The position numbers were made by a program, and so were the translations under genes. DNA of 40,316 bases. It comes from Lachnospiraceae bacterium (GTDB taxonomy: Bacteria; Bacillota; Clostridia; Lachnospirales; Lachnospiraceae). The stretch covers positions 1-40,316 of the forward strand of contig JAFWIM010000157.1 of assembly GCA_017514845.1 (NCBI GenBank), given 5' to 3'. Shown here piece after piece: positions 1-7,115 of the stretch; within the stretch, counting starts at the first letter, position 1; each line of letters begins with the position of its first letter. Under the pieces are notes generated by a model. That model saw only the letters and a list, made by a program, of their open reading frames with translations. It searched no databases and was not told the DNA's origin.

Positions 1-139
1 AATGCGCAAAAGAAACCTACCTCTGACATGGGATACAAACCCGCGTCAGAGATTAAATGCCTCCGGCGGATCGCAGCCGCGCAATGATGAAGGTGCTTCG
101 CACTTTGCGCGGCGCGGCAAGAACGCCGAGGCGTTCTTG
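1..139. repeat. Dispersed hairpin repeat, copy A
   Basis: This stretch is a run of small inverted repeats that recurs in related form at 16798-17020 and in part at 16538-16559. It starts with AATGCGCAAA. It then has CTCTGAC...GTCAGAG arms around a GGG/CCC pair (about 22-53), a GGTGC-TTC-GCAC hairpin (about 92-105), and a perfect 10-bp stem CAAGAACGCC / GGCGTTCTTG at 118-127 and 130-139. It ends 60-65 nt before the start codon of the DUF4340 gene, so it probably lies in that gene's leader. The left boundary is cut by the window edge. The family assignment is mine, from comparing copies in this window only. Confidence 0.65.
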
Positions 140-203
140 ATACACGTGGCAGAGTCCGCAGGGATTCGTTTTGGTATTATGTTGAATTTTGAGAGGAACA
201 ATG

Positions 204-737
204 ATGAAGAAAAAAATGACGGTACTCCTCATTGCGCTCGGTGTACTGTGCGTTCTTACAGGAGTATTCTTTCTGGTGAAAAACCGCTCGGCTGCCTATG
301 AGGAAAGTCAGAAAACGAAGTATGATACACTGTTCGATCTCACGGCCAACAAAATAGCGCGCATCGAGTGGGAGACTTCTGGTGGGGAGAAATTTGCATT
401 TGCAAGAGAAAACGGAACGTGGAAGTACGAGTACGACGAGACAATTTCAGTGGATCAGGAGGCAGCCAATCTCCTCGCGTCGGGCATGACCGGCGTCTCG
501 GTATACCAGGTGATCCCCGATGTCACGGACCTCTCCCGGTACGGACTCGACGCGCCGGCCTACAGGATCTCTGTGACTGACCGGGACGGCAGCACGACCA
601 CAGTGCTGATCGGCGACAATAATGAGACGGCGGGATCGGTCTACGCAGTTTACGAGGGGGAGACGGGCACGGTCTACTCAGTTCAGCCCTCCATCAAGGC
701 GGCTGTAGAAAAGAAGCTTTCGGATTTTTCCGGTTGA
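204..737 (+). CDS. DUF4340 domain protein, N-terminal membrane anchor
   Basis: A 177-residue protein with a Lys-rich start (MKKKMTV) and one hydrophobic segment at about residues 5-24, followed by an extracytoplasmic domain. That domain resembles one DUF4340 unit: alternating beta segments, a YGLDAP-like turn, then a VLIGD...VYAV segment. In many bacteria DUF4340 proteins are encoded next to Gld-type ABC transporter genes of unknown substrate. Such genes would lie left of this window and cannot be seen. I chose ATG 204 because GAGGA at 193-197 lies 6 nt upstream. The ATG at 201 would leave only 3 nt. The family call is from pattern recognition, and the function is unknown. Confidence 0.7.
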   Translation: MKKKMTVLLIALGVLCVLTGVFFLVKNRSAAYEESQKTKYDTLFDLTANKIARIEWETSGGEKFAFARENGTWKYEYDETISVDQEAANLLASGMTGVSVYQVIPDVTDLSRYGLDAPAYRISVTDRDGSTTTVLIGDNNETAGSVYAVYEGETGTVYSVQPSIKAAVEKKLSDFSG

Positions 738-759
738 ACTATATTTCAGAGCCCGATTC

Positions 760-768
760 TGCTATAAT
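760..768 (+). promoter_or_regulatory. Extended -10 promoter for ispF
   Basis: TGCTATAAT is a perfect extended -10 element (TG at 760-761, TATAAT at 763-768). No good -35 hexamer is present, which is usual for extended -10 promoters. It lies about 70 nt before the ispF start codon, in the gap after the DUF4340 gene. Confidence 0.55.
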
Positions 769-836
769 GTGCAAAGAACTGTCTTAAAAAGCACAGGATA
801 ATAACTGGCAGGCCAAAGCGCCGCAAGGAGGAGCAC

Positions 837-1310
837 ATGATCAGAGTCGGAAGCGGATACGATGTTCACAGACTTGTCGAGGGGAGAAAGCTGATCGTCG
901 GAGGCGTCGACATTCCCTACGAAAAGGGACTGCTCGGACACTCGGATGCCGACGTCCTGCTCCACGCTGTCATGGACGCGCTTCTCGGGGCGGCGGCCAT
1001 GGGGGACATCGGTCTTCATTTCCCTGACACCGTCAAAGAATATGAGGGCGCGGATTCGCTCATGCTGCTCCGCGCGGTGAGGGAGAAACTTGCCGATGGC
1101 GGTTTCAGTATTCACAACGTGGATGCGACGATCATCGCCCAGGCACCGAAAATGAGGCCGCACATCGACGCGATGAGGAAAAATATAGCGGATGCGCTGG
1201 AAATTCCTGTAGGGTGTGTGAATGTCAAGGCCACGACGGAGGAAAAGCTCGGCTTTACCGGCGAGGGGCTCGGCATTTCTGCCCAGGCGGTCGCTCTGAT
1301 CGACGGCTGA
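837..1310 (+). CDS. ispF: 2-C-methyl-D-erythritol 2,4-cyclodiphosphate synthase
   Basis: This enzyme of the MEP isoprenoid pathway converts the CDP-methylerythritol 2-phosphate intermediate to the cyclic diphosphate, releasing CMP. At 157 residues it has the usual family length. The zinc ligands are visible as D9 and H11 in GYDVHR and H43 in the [11 protein letters not shown] segment. The HFPD motif and the C-terminal [11 protein letters not shown] loop are also present. The SD AAGGAGG at 825-831 sits a normal distance from ATG 837. The other MEP enzyme in the window, IspD, is 26 kb away, so the two are not an operon here. Assignment is secure. Confidence 0.96.
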   Translation: MIRVGSGYDVHRLVEGRKLIVGGVDIPYEKGLLGHSDADVLLHAVMDALLGAAAMGDIGLHFPDTVKEYEGADSLMLLRAVREKLADGGFSIHNVDATIIAQAPKMRPHIDAMRKNIADALEIPVGCVNVKATTEEKLGFTGEGLGISAQAVALIDG

Positions 1311-1355
1311 TCTGGGAAATATCGTTAAATAATTTGAATCCGGGGAGGAAACGGA

Positions 1356-2153
1356 ATGGGCTGGTACAGAGAACTGAAAGAGACATATGTGATCTACAGA
1401 GAGCGTGATCCCGCGATCAGGACCTACTGGGATGTCCTTCTGTATCCTTGTTACCATGCCCTGAGAGCGCACAGGAAAGCCAATAAACTGTGGAATGCGG
1501 GACATCACTGGAGAGCGAGAGCGATCTCACAGCGTGCTGCCAGAAAGACCGGCATAGAGATCCATCCCGGCGCGACGATAGGCAAGGGACTGTTCATCGA
1601 CCACGGGACCGGAGTCGTCATCGGCGAGACGACGATCATCGGGGACAACTGCACTTTATACCAGGGCGTTACCCTCGGCGGTACCGGCAAGGAGCAGGGC
1701 AAGCGCCACCCCACGCTGGAGGACGGCGTGATGGTGTCGGCCGGAGCCAAAGTACTCGGCTCCATCACGATCGGCGCGAACTCCAAGATAGGCGCGGGTT
1801 CCGTTGTCCTTAAGTCTGTCCCGCCGAACTGCACGGTCGTCGGTGTGCCCGGCCGTGTTGTCCGCATGAAGAATCGGGTCGTTCCGAGGGATGACATCGA
1901 TCAGATCCATCTTCCGGACCCGATCCTGCAGGATATGAAGGTGCTCGAGAGAGTCAACACGGAGCTGATTAACCGAATGCTGGCCGTCGAGGAGGAAATC
2001 AGGCGGCTTGAGGCAGGAGGAAAAGAATCTGCGGGTGACGAGCGCTTCTGCGAGTCAGGATATCTGAGAGAGAAGAAGACCATAAAGATTCAACCCGAAG
2101 CAGAGCGGGAGTATGAGGAAATCGACGACTGCGTATTTGCGGACTATATCTGA
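1356..2153 (+). CDS. cysE: Serine O-acetyltransferase
   Basis: This protein acetylates L-serine with acetyl-CoA to O-acetylserine, the first step of cysteine synthesis. Of 265 residues, the N-terminal part is helical (RERDPAIRTYWDVLLYPCYHALRAHR). The middle is a left-handed beta-helix with hexapeptide repeats containing FIDHGTGVVIGET and the GVTLGGTG-KRHPTL loop typical of CysE. After the catalytic domain there is a charged tail of about 80 residues (EEEIRRLEAGG..., ending in acidic and aromatic residues). This is longer than in short CysE forms and I recognise no domain in it. GGGGAGG precedes ATG 1356. CysE next to mrnC and rlmB is a common Firmicutes order. Confidence 0.93.
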   Translation: MGWYRELKETYVIYRERDPAIRTYWDVLLYPCYHALRAHRKANKLWNAGHHWRARAISQRAARKTGIEIHPGATIGKGLFIDHGTGVVIGETTIIGDNCTLYQGVTLGGTGKEQGKRHPTLEDGVMVSAGAKVLGSITIGANSKIGAGSVVLKSVPPNCTVVGVPGRVVRMKNRVVPRDDIDQIHLPDPILQDMKVLERVNTELINRMLAVEEEIRRLEAGGKESAGDERFCESGYLREKKTIKIQPEAEREYEEIDDCVFADYI

Positions 2154-2192
2154 GATCCGCTCCGCGGTCTTATTGCTGTGAGGAATAGATTT

Positions 2193-2666
2193 ATGAATCC
2201 GGAAGATAAAACGGATAGTATATGTTTAAATGAGCTGCTCGAGGCGGAGGGGAATCTGCCGCTGCTGCCGGGCCAGAGCAGTGCCGAAGCCGCGGCCTAC
2301 GCACCGCTCACGCTCGCTTTTGTCGGGGACGCGGTCTACGAGCTGCTCGTTCGGACCATGCTGGTACGGGAAGCCGAGCGGAGACCGAACGAACTCAACA
2401 GAGCTTCGTCGGCGCTGGCAAGGGCAAAGGCCCAGGCGGAGTCCATGGATGCCATTGAGTCATGCCTCACGCCGGAGGAGAGCAGTGTCTACAAGAGGGG
2501 CAGGAACGCGAAATCGCATACGATGGCAAAGAACGCGACGGTGACGGATTATCGCAGGGCTACAGGTTTTGAAGCTCTGGTCGGGTATCTGTACCTGTCC
2601 GGCCAGATGAAAAGGCTGGTCGAGATCGTGCGCATCGGAATTACATATGAACGGGAGAACATGTAG
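2193..2666 (+). CDS. mrnC: Mini-ribonuclease III
   Basis: A 157-residue RNase III-like endonuclease without a double-stranded-RNA-binding domain. In Bacillus subtilis the homolog matures the ends of 23S rRNA precursor. The RNase III signature is seen as LAFVGDAVYELLVR, with the metal-binding Asp, and as ATGFEALVGYLYL, with the second acidic residue. The KSHTMAKNATVTDYRRA segment is typical of the MrnC subfamily. I chose ATG 2193 because TGAGGA lies about 8 nt upstream. A GTG at 2178 overlaps that SD and is unlikely. The downstream rRNA methyltransferase gene fits a ribosome-maturation context. Confidence 0.92.
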   Translation: MNPEDKTDSICLNELLEAEGNLPLLPGQSSAEAAAYAPLTLAFVGDAVYELLVRTMLVREAERRPNELNRASSALARAKAQAESMDAIESCLTPEESSVYKRGRNAKSHTMAKNATVTDYRRATGFEALVGYLYLSGQMKRLVEIVRIGITYERENM

Positions 2667-2670
2667 TTAT

Positions 2671-3441
2671 ATGGGCAGAAAAGAAGCAAAGAACGATCCG
2701 GATTACATCCCGGACGCGAGGATCGAAGGCCGGAACAGTGTCATCGAGGCGTATCGGTCAGGGAGAACGATCGATAAACTATTTGTACAGGAAGGTCTGC
2801 ACGACGGTCCTGTGAACACGGTGCTTCGCGAGGCCAAAAAGGCCGGGACCATCGTGAATTATGTGACCAAAGAGAGACTCAACGAGATGTCCGAGACAGG
2901 ACATCATCAGGGAGTCATCGCTCAGGCGGCCGCATTTGAATACGCGGAAGTCGAAGATATTTTGAAGAAGGCCGAGGAGGCAGGCGAACCGCCCTTTATC
3001 ATTGTGCTCGACGGCATTCAGGACCCGCACAATCTCGGCGCGATCATCCGTACAGCGTGCCTTGCGGGCGCACACGGGGTCATTATCCAGAAGCGCAGAG
3101 CAGCCGGTCTCACACCGGTGGCAGTCCGCGCGTCGGCAGGCGCCGTGAACTATGTGCCGGTCGCGAGAGTTGTCAATATCGGCGCGACGATTGACAAACT
3201 CAAGGAAAAGGGCATCTGGTTCGTCTGCGCGGATATGGACGGAAAGGTCATGTACGACCTGGATCTCAAGGGACCGATCGGGCTTGTCGTGGGATCCGAG
3301 GGAGAGGGAGCCGGCCGTCTTGTCAGGGAGAAATGCGACTTTACCGCATCGATCCCGATGAAGGGCGCGATCGATTCTCTCAACGCGTCCGTGGCAGCGG
3401 GTGTTCTGATGTATGAAATCGTGAGACAGAGAGGTATCTGA
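2671..3441 (+). CDS. rlmB: 23S rRNA (guanosine-2'-O)-methyltransferase, TrmH/RlmB family
   Basis: A SPOUT-class methyltransferase expected to 2'-O-methylate a guanosine of 23S rRNA. About 256 residues. An N-terminal substrate-binding domain (IEGRNSVIEAYRSGR) is followed by the knotted SPOUT domain with all three motifs: DGIQDPHNLGAIIRTA, LVVGSEGEGAGR and IPMKGAIDSLNASVAAG. The start is uncertain. ATG 2671 has GGGAG 13 nt upstream. ATG 2647, in frame, would overlap mrnC by 20 nt and has only a weak SD. Tight packing with mrnC and sigH suggests one transcript. Confidence 0.93.
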   Translation: MGRKEAKNDPDYIPDARIEGRNSVIEAYRSGRTIDKLFVQEGLHDGPVNTVLREAKKAGTIVNYVTKERLNEMSETGHHQGVIAQAAAFEYAEVEDILKKAEEAGEPPFIIVLDGIQDPHNLGAIIRTACLAGAHGVIIQKRRAAGLTPVAVRASAGAVNYVPVARVVNIGATIDKLKEKGIWFVCADMDGKVMYDLDLKGPIGLVVGSEGEGAGRLVREKCDFTASIPMKGAIDSLNASVAAGVLMYEIVRQRGI

Positions 3442-3442
3442 C

Positions 3443-4042
3443 ATGCTCCAAAAGCCTCTGTCCGATGAGGATCTAATTTATGAAATCCGGGGCGGAAACT
3501 CGGACTACATGGACTATCTCCTCGAAAAATATAAGCCGCTGGTCAAGAGCCGGGCGGCGACAAAGTTCCTGAAAGGCGGAGATCCGGATGATCTCATTCA
3601 GGAAGGCATGATCGGGCTCTATAAGGCCGTGCGGGATTACGATCCTGCAAATGAAAAAGGCGCGTCCTTCTTCACCTTCGCCCAGCTCTGTATCGACCGC
3701 CAGCTCATAAAGGCGGTTGAGGCGTCGCAGAGGCAGAAGCGCTTTGCCCTCAATGAGGCGGTGGCCTATGAGGAGGAAGAACTGGACAAGTATTCTCTGG
3801 CGGGGGATGAGAACCCTGAGCAGATCTTCCTCGACCAGGAGAACGCTGACGAGACGATCAGCCTTATCCTCGATGCCCTTAGCCGCACGGAAAAGGTGGT
3901 CTTCAACCTGATGCTGCGAGGCTACAGCTACCGGGAGATCGCTGAGATCATGGACCGCTCACCGAAATCAATAGACAACGCGATCCAGAGGATAAGGAAA
4001 AAGACGAGCCTTGTCAGGATGAGACAGGATCATGAGCAGTGA
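3443..4042 (+). CDS. sigH: RNA polymerase sigma factor, SigH (Spo0H) family
   Basis: A 199-residue sigma-70-family factor. Region 2 is DYLLEKYKPLVKSRAATKFLKGGDPDDLIQEGMIGLYKAV... with FFTFAQLCIDRQL. Region 4 has the helix-turn-helix LMLRGYSYREIAEIMDRSPKSIDNAIQRIRKK. In Bacillus, sigH lies just downstream of rlmB, which supports orthology. SigH directs early stationary-phase and sporulation genes in spore formers. The yacP gene usually between them and the rpmG-secE-nusG genes that usually follow are absent here. GAGAGG at about 3429-3434 precedes ATG 3443, which is one base after the rlmB stop. Confidence 0.88.
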   Translation: MLQKPLSDEDLIYEIRGGNSDYMDYLLEKYKPLVKSRAATKFLKGGDPDDLIQEGMIGLYKAVRDYDPANEKGASFFTFAQLCIDRQLIKAVEASQRQKRFALNEAVAYEEEELDKYSLAGDENPEQIFLDQENADETISLILDALSRTEKVVFNLMLRGYSYREIAEIMDRSPKSIDNAIQRIRKKTSLVRMRQDHEQ

Positions 4043-4120
4043 TCCGCAGCGAATGAATCGTACATATTGGAGAGCAGCCGAAGGCAGGCTGTTGACCTTA
4101 AGCATAAGGAGGATTACACG

Positions 4121-5002
4121 ATGGCAGAGTTCTTTCTTAAAAATGATGATCTTGCTGTGAAGATCAGCCAGCACGGCGCTGAGATACGTTCAGTCATTGA
4201 CAACGAGACCGGACGCGAATACATGTGGCAGGCAGACCCGACCTTCTGGGGCTGGACATCGCCGGTGCTCTTTCCGATCGTAGGCAATGTGGCCGACGAT
4301 ATGTTCCGCTACGCGGGGAAGACGTACGGGATGAAGCAGCATGGATTTGCAAGGAGAAGTGAGTTCGAGGAGGCTTCCGTAGAAGGCGCGGACATAGGAT
4401 TCGCCCTCTGCGACAGCGAGGAGACGCTCGCCGTCTATCCGTTCAAGTTCAGACTTGAGGTGGGGTATGCTCTCTCGGGCAGGACGCTCAAGGTCATCTG
4501 GAAGGTCAAAAACACCGGCGATCAGGACATGTATTTCCAGATCGGCGCGCATCCGGCATTCAACACGCCTGCCCAGGGCAGCGGGGACAAAAAGAATGAG
4601 TGCTATCTCGGTTTTGATACGAAGGCGACTCTTGACGTATCGATCAAGGACCTCGTGCTCGGCGGTCTTACGGATGAGATCCGGCCATATGAGCTGGACG
4701 ACGGCATGCTTAAGATCACGGACGATCTGTTCGACATTGACACACTGATTGTAGAGAAGGATCAGGCCCACAAGCTGGTGCTGCTTGACTCTGAGAAGAA
4801 GCCGTTCGTCACCGTGGACTTTACGGCTCCGCTGTTCGGCGTGTGGTCCCCGAAACCGGAAGCTCCGTTCGTGTGCCTTGAACCCTGGTACGGCAGAGCT
4901 GACAAGACATACTTTAAGGGAGAGCTGCCGGAGCGCGACTATGAGCAGTGCCTGGCTGCCGGGGAGACCTTCGAGGCTTCTTACACGATCACCTTCTCAT
5001 AA
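4121..5002 (+). CDS. Aldose 1-epimerase (mutarotase) family protein
   Basis: A 293-residue protein of the galactose-mutarotase-like beta-sandwich family, closest in pattern to LacX/YihR-type proteins, which interconvert the alpha and beta anomers of sugars. Typical segments are ISQHGAEIRSV near the N terminus, MWQADPTFWGWTSPVLFPIVG, KTYGMKQHGFAR with the first candidate catalytic His, FQIGAHPAFNTP with the second His, and FVCLEPWYG near the C terminus. AAGGAGGA at 4106-4113 places the start at ATG 4121. A strong terminator follows at 5092. The sugar substrate cannot be told from the sequence. Confidence 0.85.
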   Translation: MAEFFLKNDDLAVKISQHGAEIRSVIDNETGREYMWQADPTFWGWTSPVLFPIVGNVADDMFRYAGKTYGMKQHGFARRSEFEEASVEGADIGFALCDSEETLAVYPFKFRLEVGYALSGRTLKVIWKVKNTGDQDMYFQIGAHPAFNTPAQGSGDKKNECYLGFDTKATLDVSIKDLVLGGLTDEIRPYELDDGMLKITDDLFDIDTLIVEKDQAHKLVLLDSEKKPFVTVDFTAPLFGVWSPKPEAPFVCLEPWYGRADKTYFKGELPERDYEQCLAAGETFEASYTITFS

Positions 5003-5060
5003 TAAATTACCCTGTAAATGGCATAATCTTACGGACTTTGCGGCCGGGACGCGAAAACAT

Positions 5061-5089
5061 TTGCATCACGGCCGGGGGCGACGTATACT
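5061..5089 (+). promoter_or_regulatory. Promoter inside the terminator region after the epimerase gene
   Basis: TTGCAT at 5061-5066 and TATACT at 5084-5089 are separated by exactly 17 bp. The predicted start, about 5095-5097, falls inside the left arm of the terminator at 5092-5120. Transcripts from this promoter would therefore lack part of that stem, while read-through from upstream would form it in full. Confidence 0.55.
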
Positions 5090-5091
5090 TC

Positions 5092-5120
5092 GGGTGTGGA
5101 AGAGATTCCACACCCTTTTT
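5092..5120 (+). terminator. Intrinsic terminator of the epimerase gene
   Basis: A perfect 10-bp stem, GGGTGTGGAA / TTCCACACCC, with a GAGA loop, is followed directly by five T. It lies 90 nt after the epimerase stop codon. Confidence 0.85.
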
Positions 5121-5195
5121 AACGCAGCTTCGAAGGACGCCTGCCCACGCGGGAGACGTCCGATCAACTTAGGCACCCTGAGGTGCCTTTTTTTT
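5096..5195 (+). ncRNA. Candidate small RNA of about 100 nt
   Basis: A promoter with consensus spacing (5061-5089) and a strong terminator (stem AGGCACC / GGTGCCT at 5171-5177 and 5182-5188, then seven T) bracket about 100 nt that contain no plausible coding sequence. Within it are a GTGGAA/TTCCAC hairpin at the 5' end and a GGACG/CGTCC stem in the middle (about 5134-5162). I do not recognise a known RNA family. SRP RNA and 6S RNA features are not apparent. It could instead be an attenuated leader of the NUMOD1 gene at 5266. Confidence 0.35.
5171..5195 (+). terminator. Intrinsic terminator upstream of the NUMOD1 gene
   Basis: A 7-bp stem AGGCACC / GGTGCCT with loop CTGA is followed by a run of T at 5189-5195. 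It ends 70 nt before the next start codon. Confidence 0.8.
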
Positions 5196-5265
5196 ATCTC
5201 ATTGGGGGAGCATTTTCCCTGCCGCGCAGGGAGCTTGCCTGGATGCACAGAGAAAGGAAGAAGAC

Positions 5266-5526
5266 ATGAAGGAAAAGAGAGTCATCCAGTACACACAGAA
5301 CATGGAGGAAATCCAGAGATATAGGACGATAAGGGAGCCGCAGACGATCTACAATATAACACATATATCCAGTGTGTGCCGGCGGGAGAGAAAAACTGAC
5401 GGTGGGTTCATATGGCGCTATGAAGATGACCCTGACCCCAACAGAATGGAGTTAGACCCTGACGAGGGGAAGAATTCCCGGGAGATGCGCTATAAGAAGA
5501 ATCGCAGGCGATATTATTGGGAGTGA
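5266..5526 (+). CDS. Small orphan NUMOD1-like DNA-binding protein
   Basis: An 86-residue basic protein. Residues about 6-53 read like a NUMOD1 unit, the modular DNA-binding domain found behind HNH and GIY-YIG homing endonucleases: VIQYTQN, a region where the helix-turn-helix would be (YNITHISSVC), and the hallmark end RRERKTDGGFIWRYEDD, compared with the family's C.GK.KTAGGF.W.Y. No nuclease domain is present in the gene or nearby. The C-terminal 30 residues are highly charged (NSREMRYKKNRRRYYWE). AAAGGAAG precedes ATG 5266. It may be a domesticated regulator or the remnant of a mobile nuclease. The family call is by pattern only. Confidence 0.6.
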   Translation: MKEKRVIQYTQNMEEIQRYRTIREPQTIYNITHISSVCRRERKTDGGFIWRYEDDPDPNRMELDPDEGKNSREMRYKKNRRRYYWE

Positions 5527-5583
5527 CAGTTCAGTGTCAAAAAAACTGACGGGATACACGCAGCCAAGGTGAAAAGAGAGTAC

Positions 5584-5612
5584 TTGTCCATAAAACTGTC
5601 ATCTGGTAATAT
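5584..5612 (+). promoter_or_regulatory. Promoter of metY
   Basis: TTGTCC at 5584-5589 and TAATAT at 5607-5612 are separated by 17 bp. The predicted start near 5619 leaves a leader of about 79 nt before metY. Confidence 0.5.
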
Positions 5613-5618
5613 ATCTTA

Positions 5619-5697
5619 TTAGTGGGGTCCTAAAGCCCTGTGAGGAACAATAAAGCCCGTGGAAAAACGGTGCTTTAGCGTTAGAGAGGAGACAGTA
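5619..5697 (+). promoter_or_regulatory. Structured 5' leader of metY with alternative pairings
   Basis: TAAAGCCC occurs twice, at 5631-5638 and 5651-5658. The later GCTTTA (5672-5677) can pair with either TAAAGC copy. Pairing with the nearer copy is extended by CCGT/ACGG into one long hairpin. Pairing with the farther copy gains one base pair (CTAAAGC/GCTTTAG). The GAGAGGAG SD follows about 8 nt after this arm. I could not match it to the SAM-I or SAM-II consensus or to a T-box. Confidence 0.35.
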
Positions 5698-6975
5698 ATG
5701 GATAAATGGAATATTGAGACAAAATGTGTTCAGAGCGGCTATCGCCCTGCCAACGGAGAACCGAGAGAGGTCCCGATCTATCAGAGCACGACTTTCAAGT
5801 ATGATACAAGCGCTGACATGGCGAAGCTCTTTGATCTTGAGGCGAGCGGCTATTTCTACACTCGTCTGCAGAACCCGACGAACGACCTTGTCGCTGCCAA
5901 GATCGCCGCTATGGAGGGCGGCACAGCCGGCATGCTGACATCCTCGGGCCAGGCAGCAAACTTCTTCGCAATCTTCAATATTGCAAATGCAGGCGATCAC
6001 ATCATCTCAAGCTCCTCCATTTACGGCGGAACTTTCAACCTTTTCAATGTGACAATGCGCAAGATGGGTATCGAGTTCACATTTGTATCCCCGGACTGCA
6101 CAGAGGAAGAACTTGAGGCTGCCTTCAGACCGAACACAAAGGCTGTCTTCGGCGAGAGTATTGCCAACCCCGCCCTCACAGTCATCGATTTTGAAAAGTT
6201 CGCGACCGCCGCGCACGCTCACGGCGTTCCGTTCATCGTAGATAACACGTTCCCGACACCGGTGAACTGCCGTCCGTTCGAGTTCGGAGTCGACATCATC
6301 ACACACTCCACGACGAAATACATGGACGGCCACGGCTCCGCGGTCGGCGGCGCGATCGTCGATTCCGGCAGATTCGACTGGATGGCTCACGCTGACAAGT
6401 TCCCGGGACTTACTACACCGGATGACAGCTATCACGGCATCACATACGCAGAAAAATTCGGCATGGAAGGCGCGTTCATCACCAAAGCGACCGCTCAGCT
6501 CATGCGCGATTTCGGCTCCATCCAGAGCCCGCAGAATGCATATTACCTGAATCTCGGCCTTGAGAGCCTGCATGTGCGCATGAAGCAGCACTGCGCGAAC
6601 GCAATGGCCTTGGCAGAATTCCTCAAGAATTCCCCGAAGGCAGAGTTCGTAAATTATCCGTCACTTCCGGGCGACAAGTACTATGACGTGGCTATGAAGT
6701 ATATGCCGAAGGGCAGCTGCGGCGTTGTATCCTTCGGAGTTAAGGGCGGAAGAGCGGCAGCTGAGGAATTCATGAAGAAACTCAGAATATTCGCGATTGA
6801 GACCCACGTGGCAGACGCGAGATCCTGCTGCCTGCACCCGGCCAGCAGTACGCATCGCCAGCTGACCGATGAAGAACTTGCAGCCTGCGGCGTAGCCGGA
6901 AACCTTGTCAGAATGTCCTGCGGTCTTGAAAATACTGAGGATCTGATCGCGGACGTCGCGAATGCGCTCGGCTGA
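5698..6975 (+). CDS. metY: O-acetylhomoserine aminocarboxypropyltransferase (sulfhydrylase)
   Basis: A 425-residue PLP enzyme of the Cys/Met metabolism family. MetY-type members make homocysteine directly from O-acetylhomoserine and sulfide. Visible landmarks are VPIYQSTTFKYD near the N terminus, YFYTRLQNPTND, SSGQAANFF, FGESIANPALTVIDF, FIVDNTFPTP with the PLP-ring Asp, STTKYMDGHG with the Schiff-base Lys, and a C-terminal SCGLENTEDLI. The long central insertion after the PLP lysine (MEGAFITKATAQLMRDFGSIQSPQNAYYL) favours MetY over cystathionine gamma-synthase. ATG 5698 follows GAGAGGAG. Methionine gamma-lyase is a less likely alternative. It stands alone as one gene. Confidence 0.9.
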   Translation: MDKWNIETKCVQSGYRPANGEPREVPIYQSTTFKYDTSADMAKLFDLEASGYFYTRLQNPTNDLVAAKIAAMEGGTAGMLTSSGQAANFFAIFNIANAGDHIISSSSIYGGTFNLFNVTMRKMGIEFTFVSPDCTEEELEAAFRPNTKAVFGESIANPALTVIDFEKFATAAHAHGVPFIVDNTFPTPVNCRPFEFGVDIITHSTTKYMDGHGSAVGGAIVDSGRFDWMAHADKFPGLTTPDDSYHGITYAEKFGMEGAFITKATAQLMRDFGSIQSPQNAYYLNLGLESLHVRMKQHCANAMALAEFLKNSPKAEFVNYPSLPGDKYYDVAMKYMPKGSCGVVSFGVKGGRAAAEEFMKKLRIFAIETHVADARSCCLHPASSTHRQLTDEELAACGVAGNLVRMSCGLENTEDLIADVANALG

Positions 6976-7026
6976 GAATAGAAGTCGAAAAATGCTAAAT
7001 TTGTAACAAAAAAAAACCAAAAATCA

Positions 7027-7055
7027 GTGACGATTTGTGTAAAGTGGTGTATAAT
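7027..7055 (+). promoter_or_regulatory. Promoter of the HPr gene
   Basis: TATAAT at 7050-7055 is a perfect -10. A weak -35 (GTGACG at 7027-7032) lies 17 bp upstream. The leader of about 55 nt contains a short GCCC/GGGC hairpin before the TAGGAGG SD. Confidence 0.5.
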
Positions 7056-7115
7056 ACTAACTAGCTTGTACGTGAGCAGGCCCAAGATGGGCAAAACACT
7101 TTAGGAGGATTAAAA

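Noticed and set aside
2-301. Plus-strand open frame at the left edge
   Set aside because: It runs through the hairpin repeat, overlaps the DUF4340 start in another frame and has no SD.
762-1508. Long minus-strand open frame opposite ispF
   Set aside because: It lies antisense to a gene with all catalytic motifs, has no SD or recognisable domain, and reflects the codon pattern of the real gene.
5096-5195. SRP RNA or 6S RNA
   Set aside because: The SRP Alu/S-domain motif and the open-bubble structure of 6S RNA are not apparent, so no family name is given.
5619-5697. SAM riboswitch or T-box in the metY leader
   Set aside because: I could not find the conserved cores of SAM-I or SAM-II or the T-box sequence. 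Only the competing pairings are reported.
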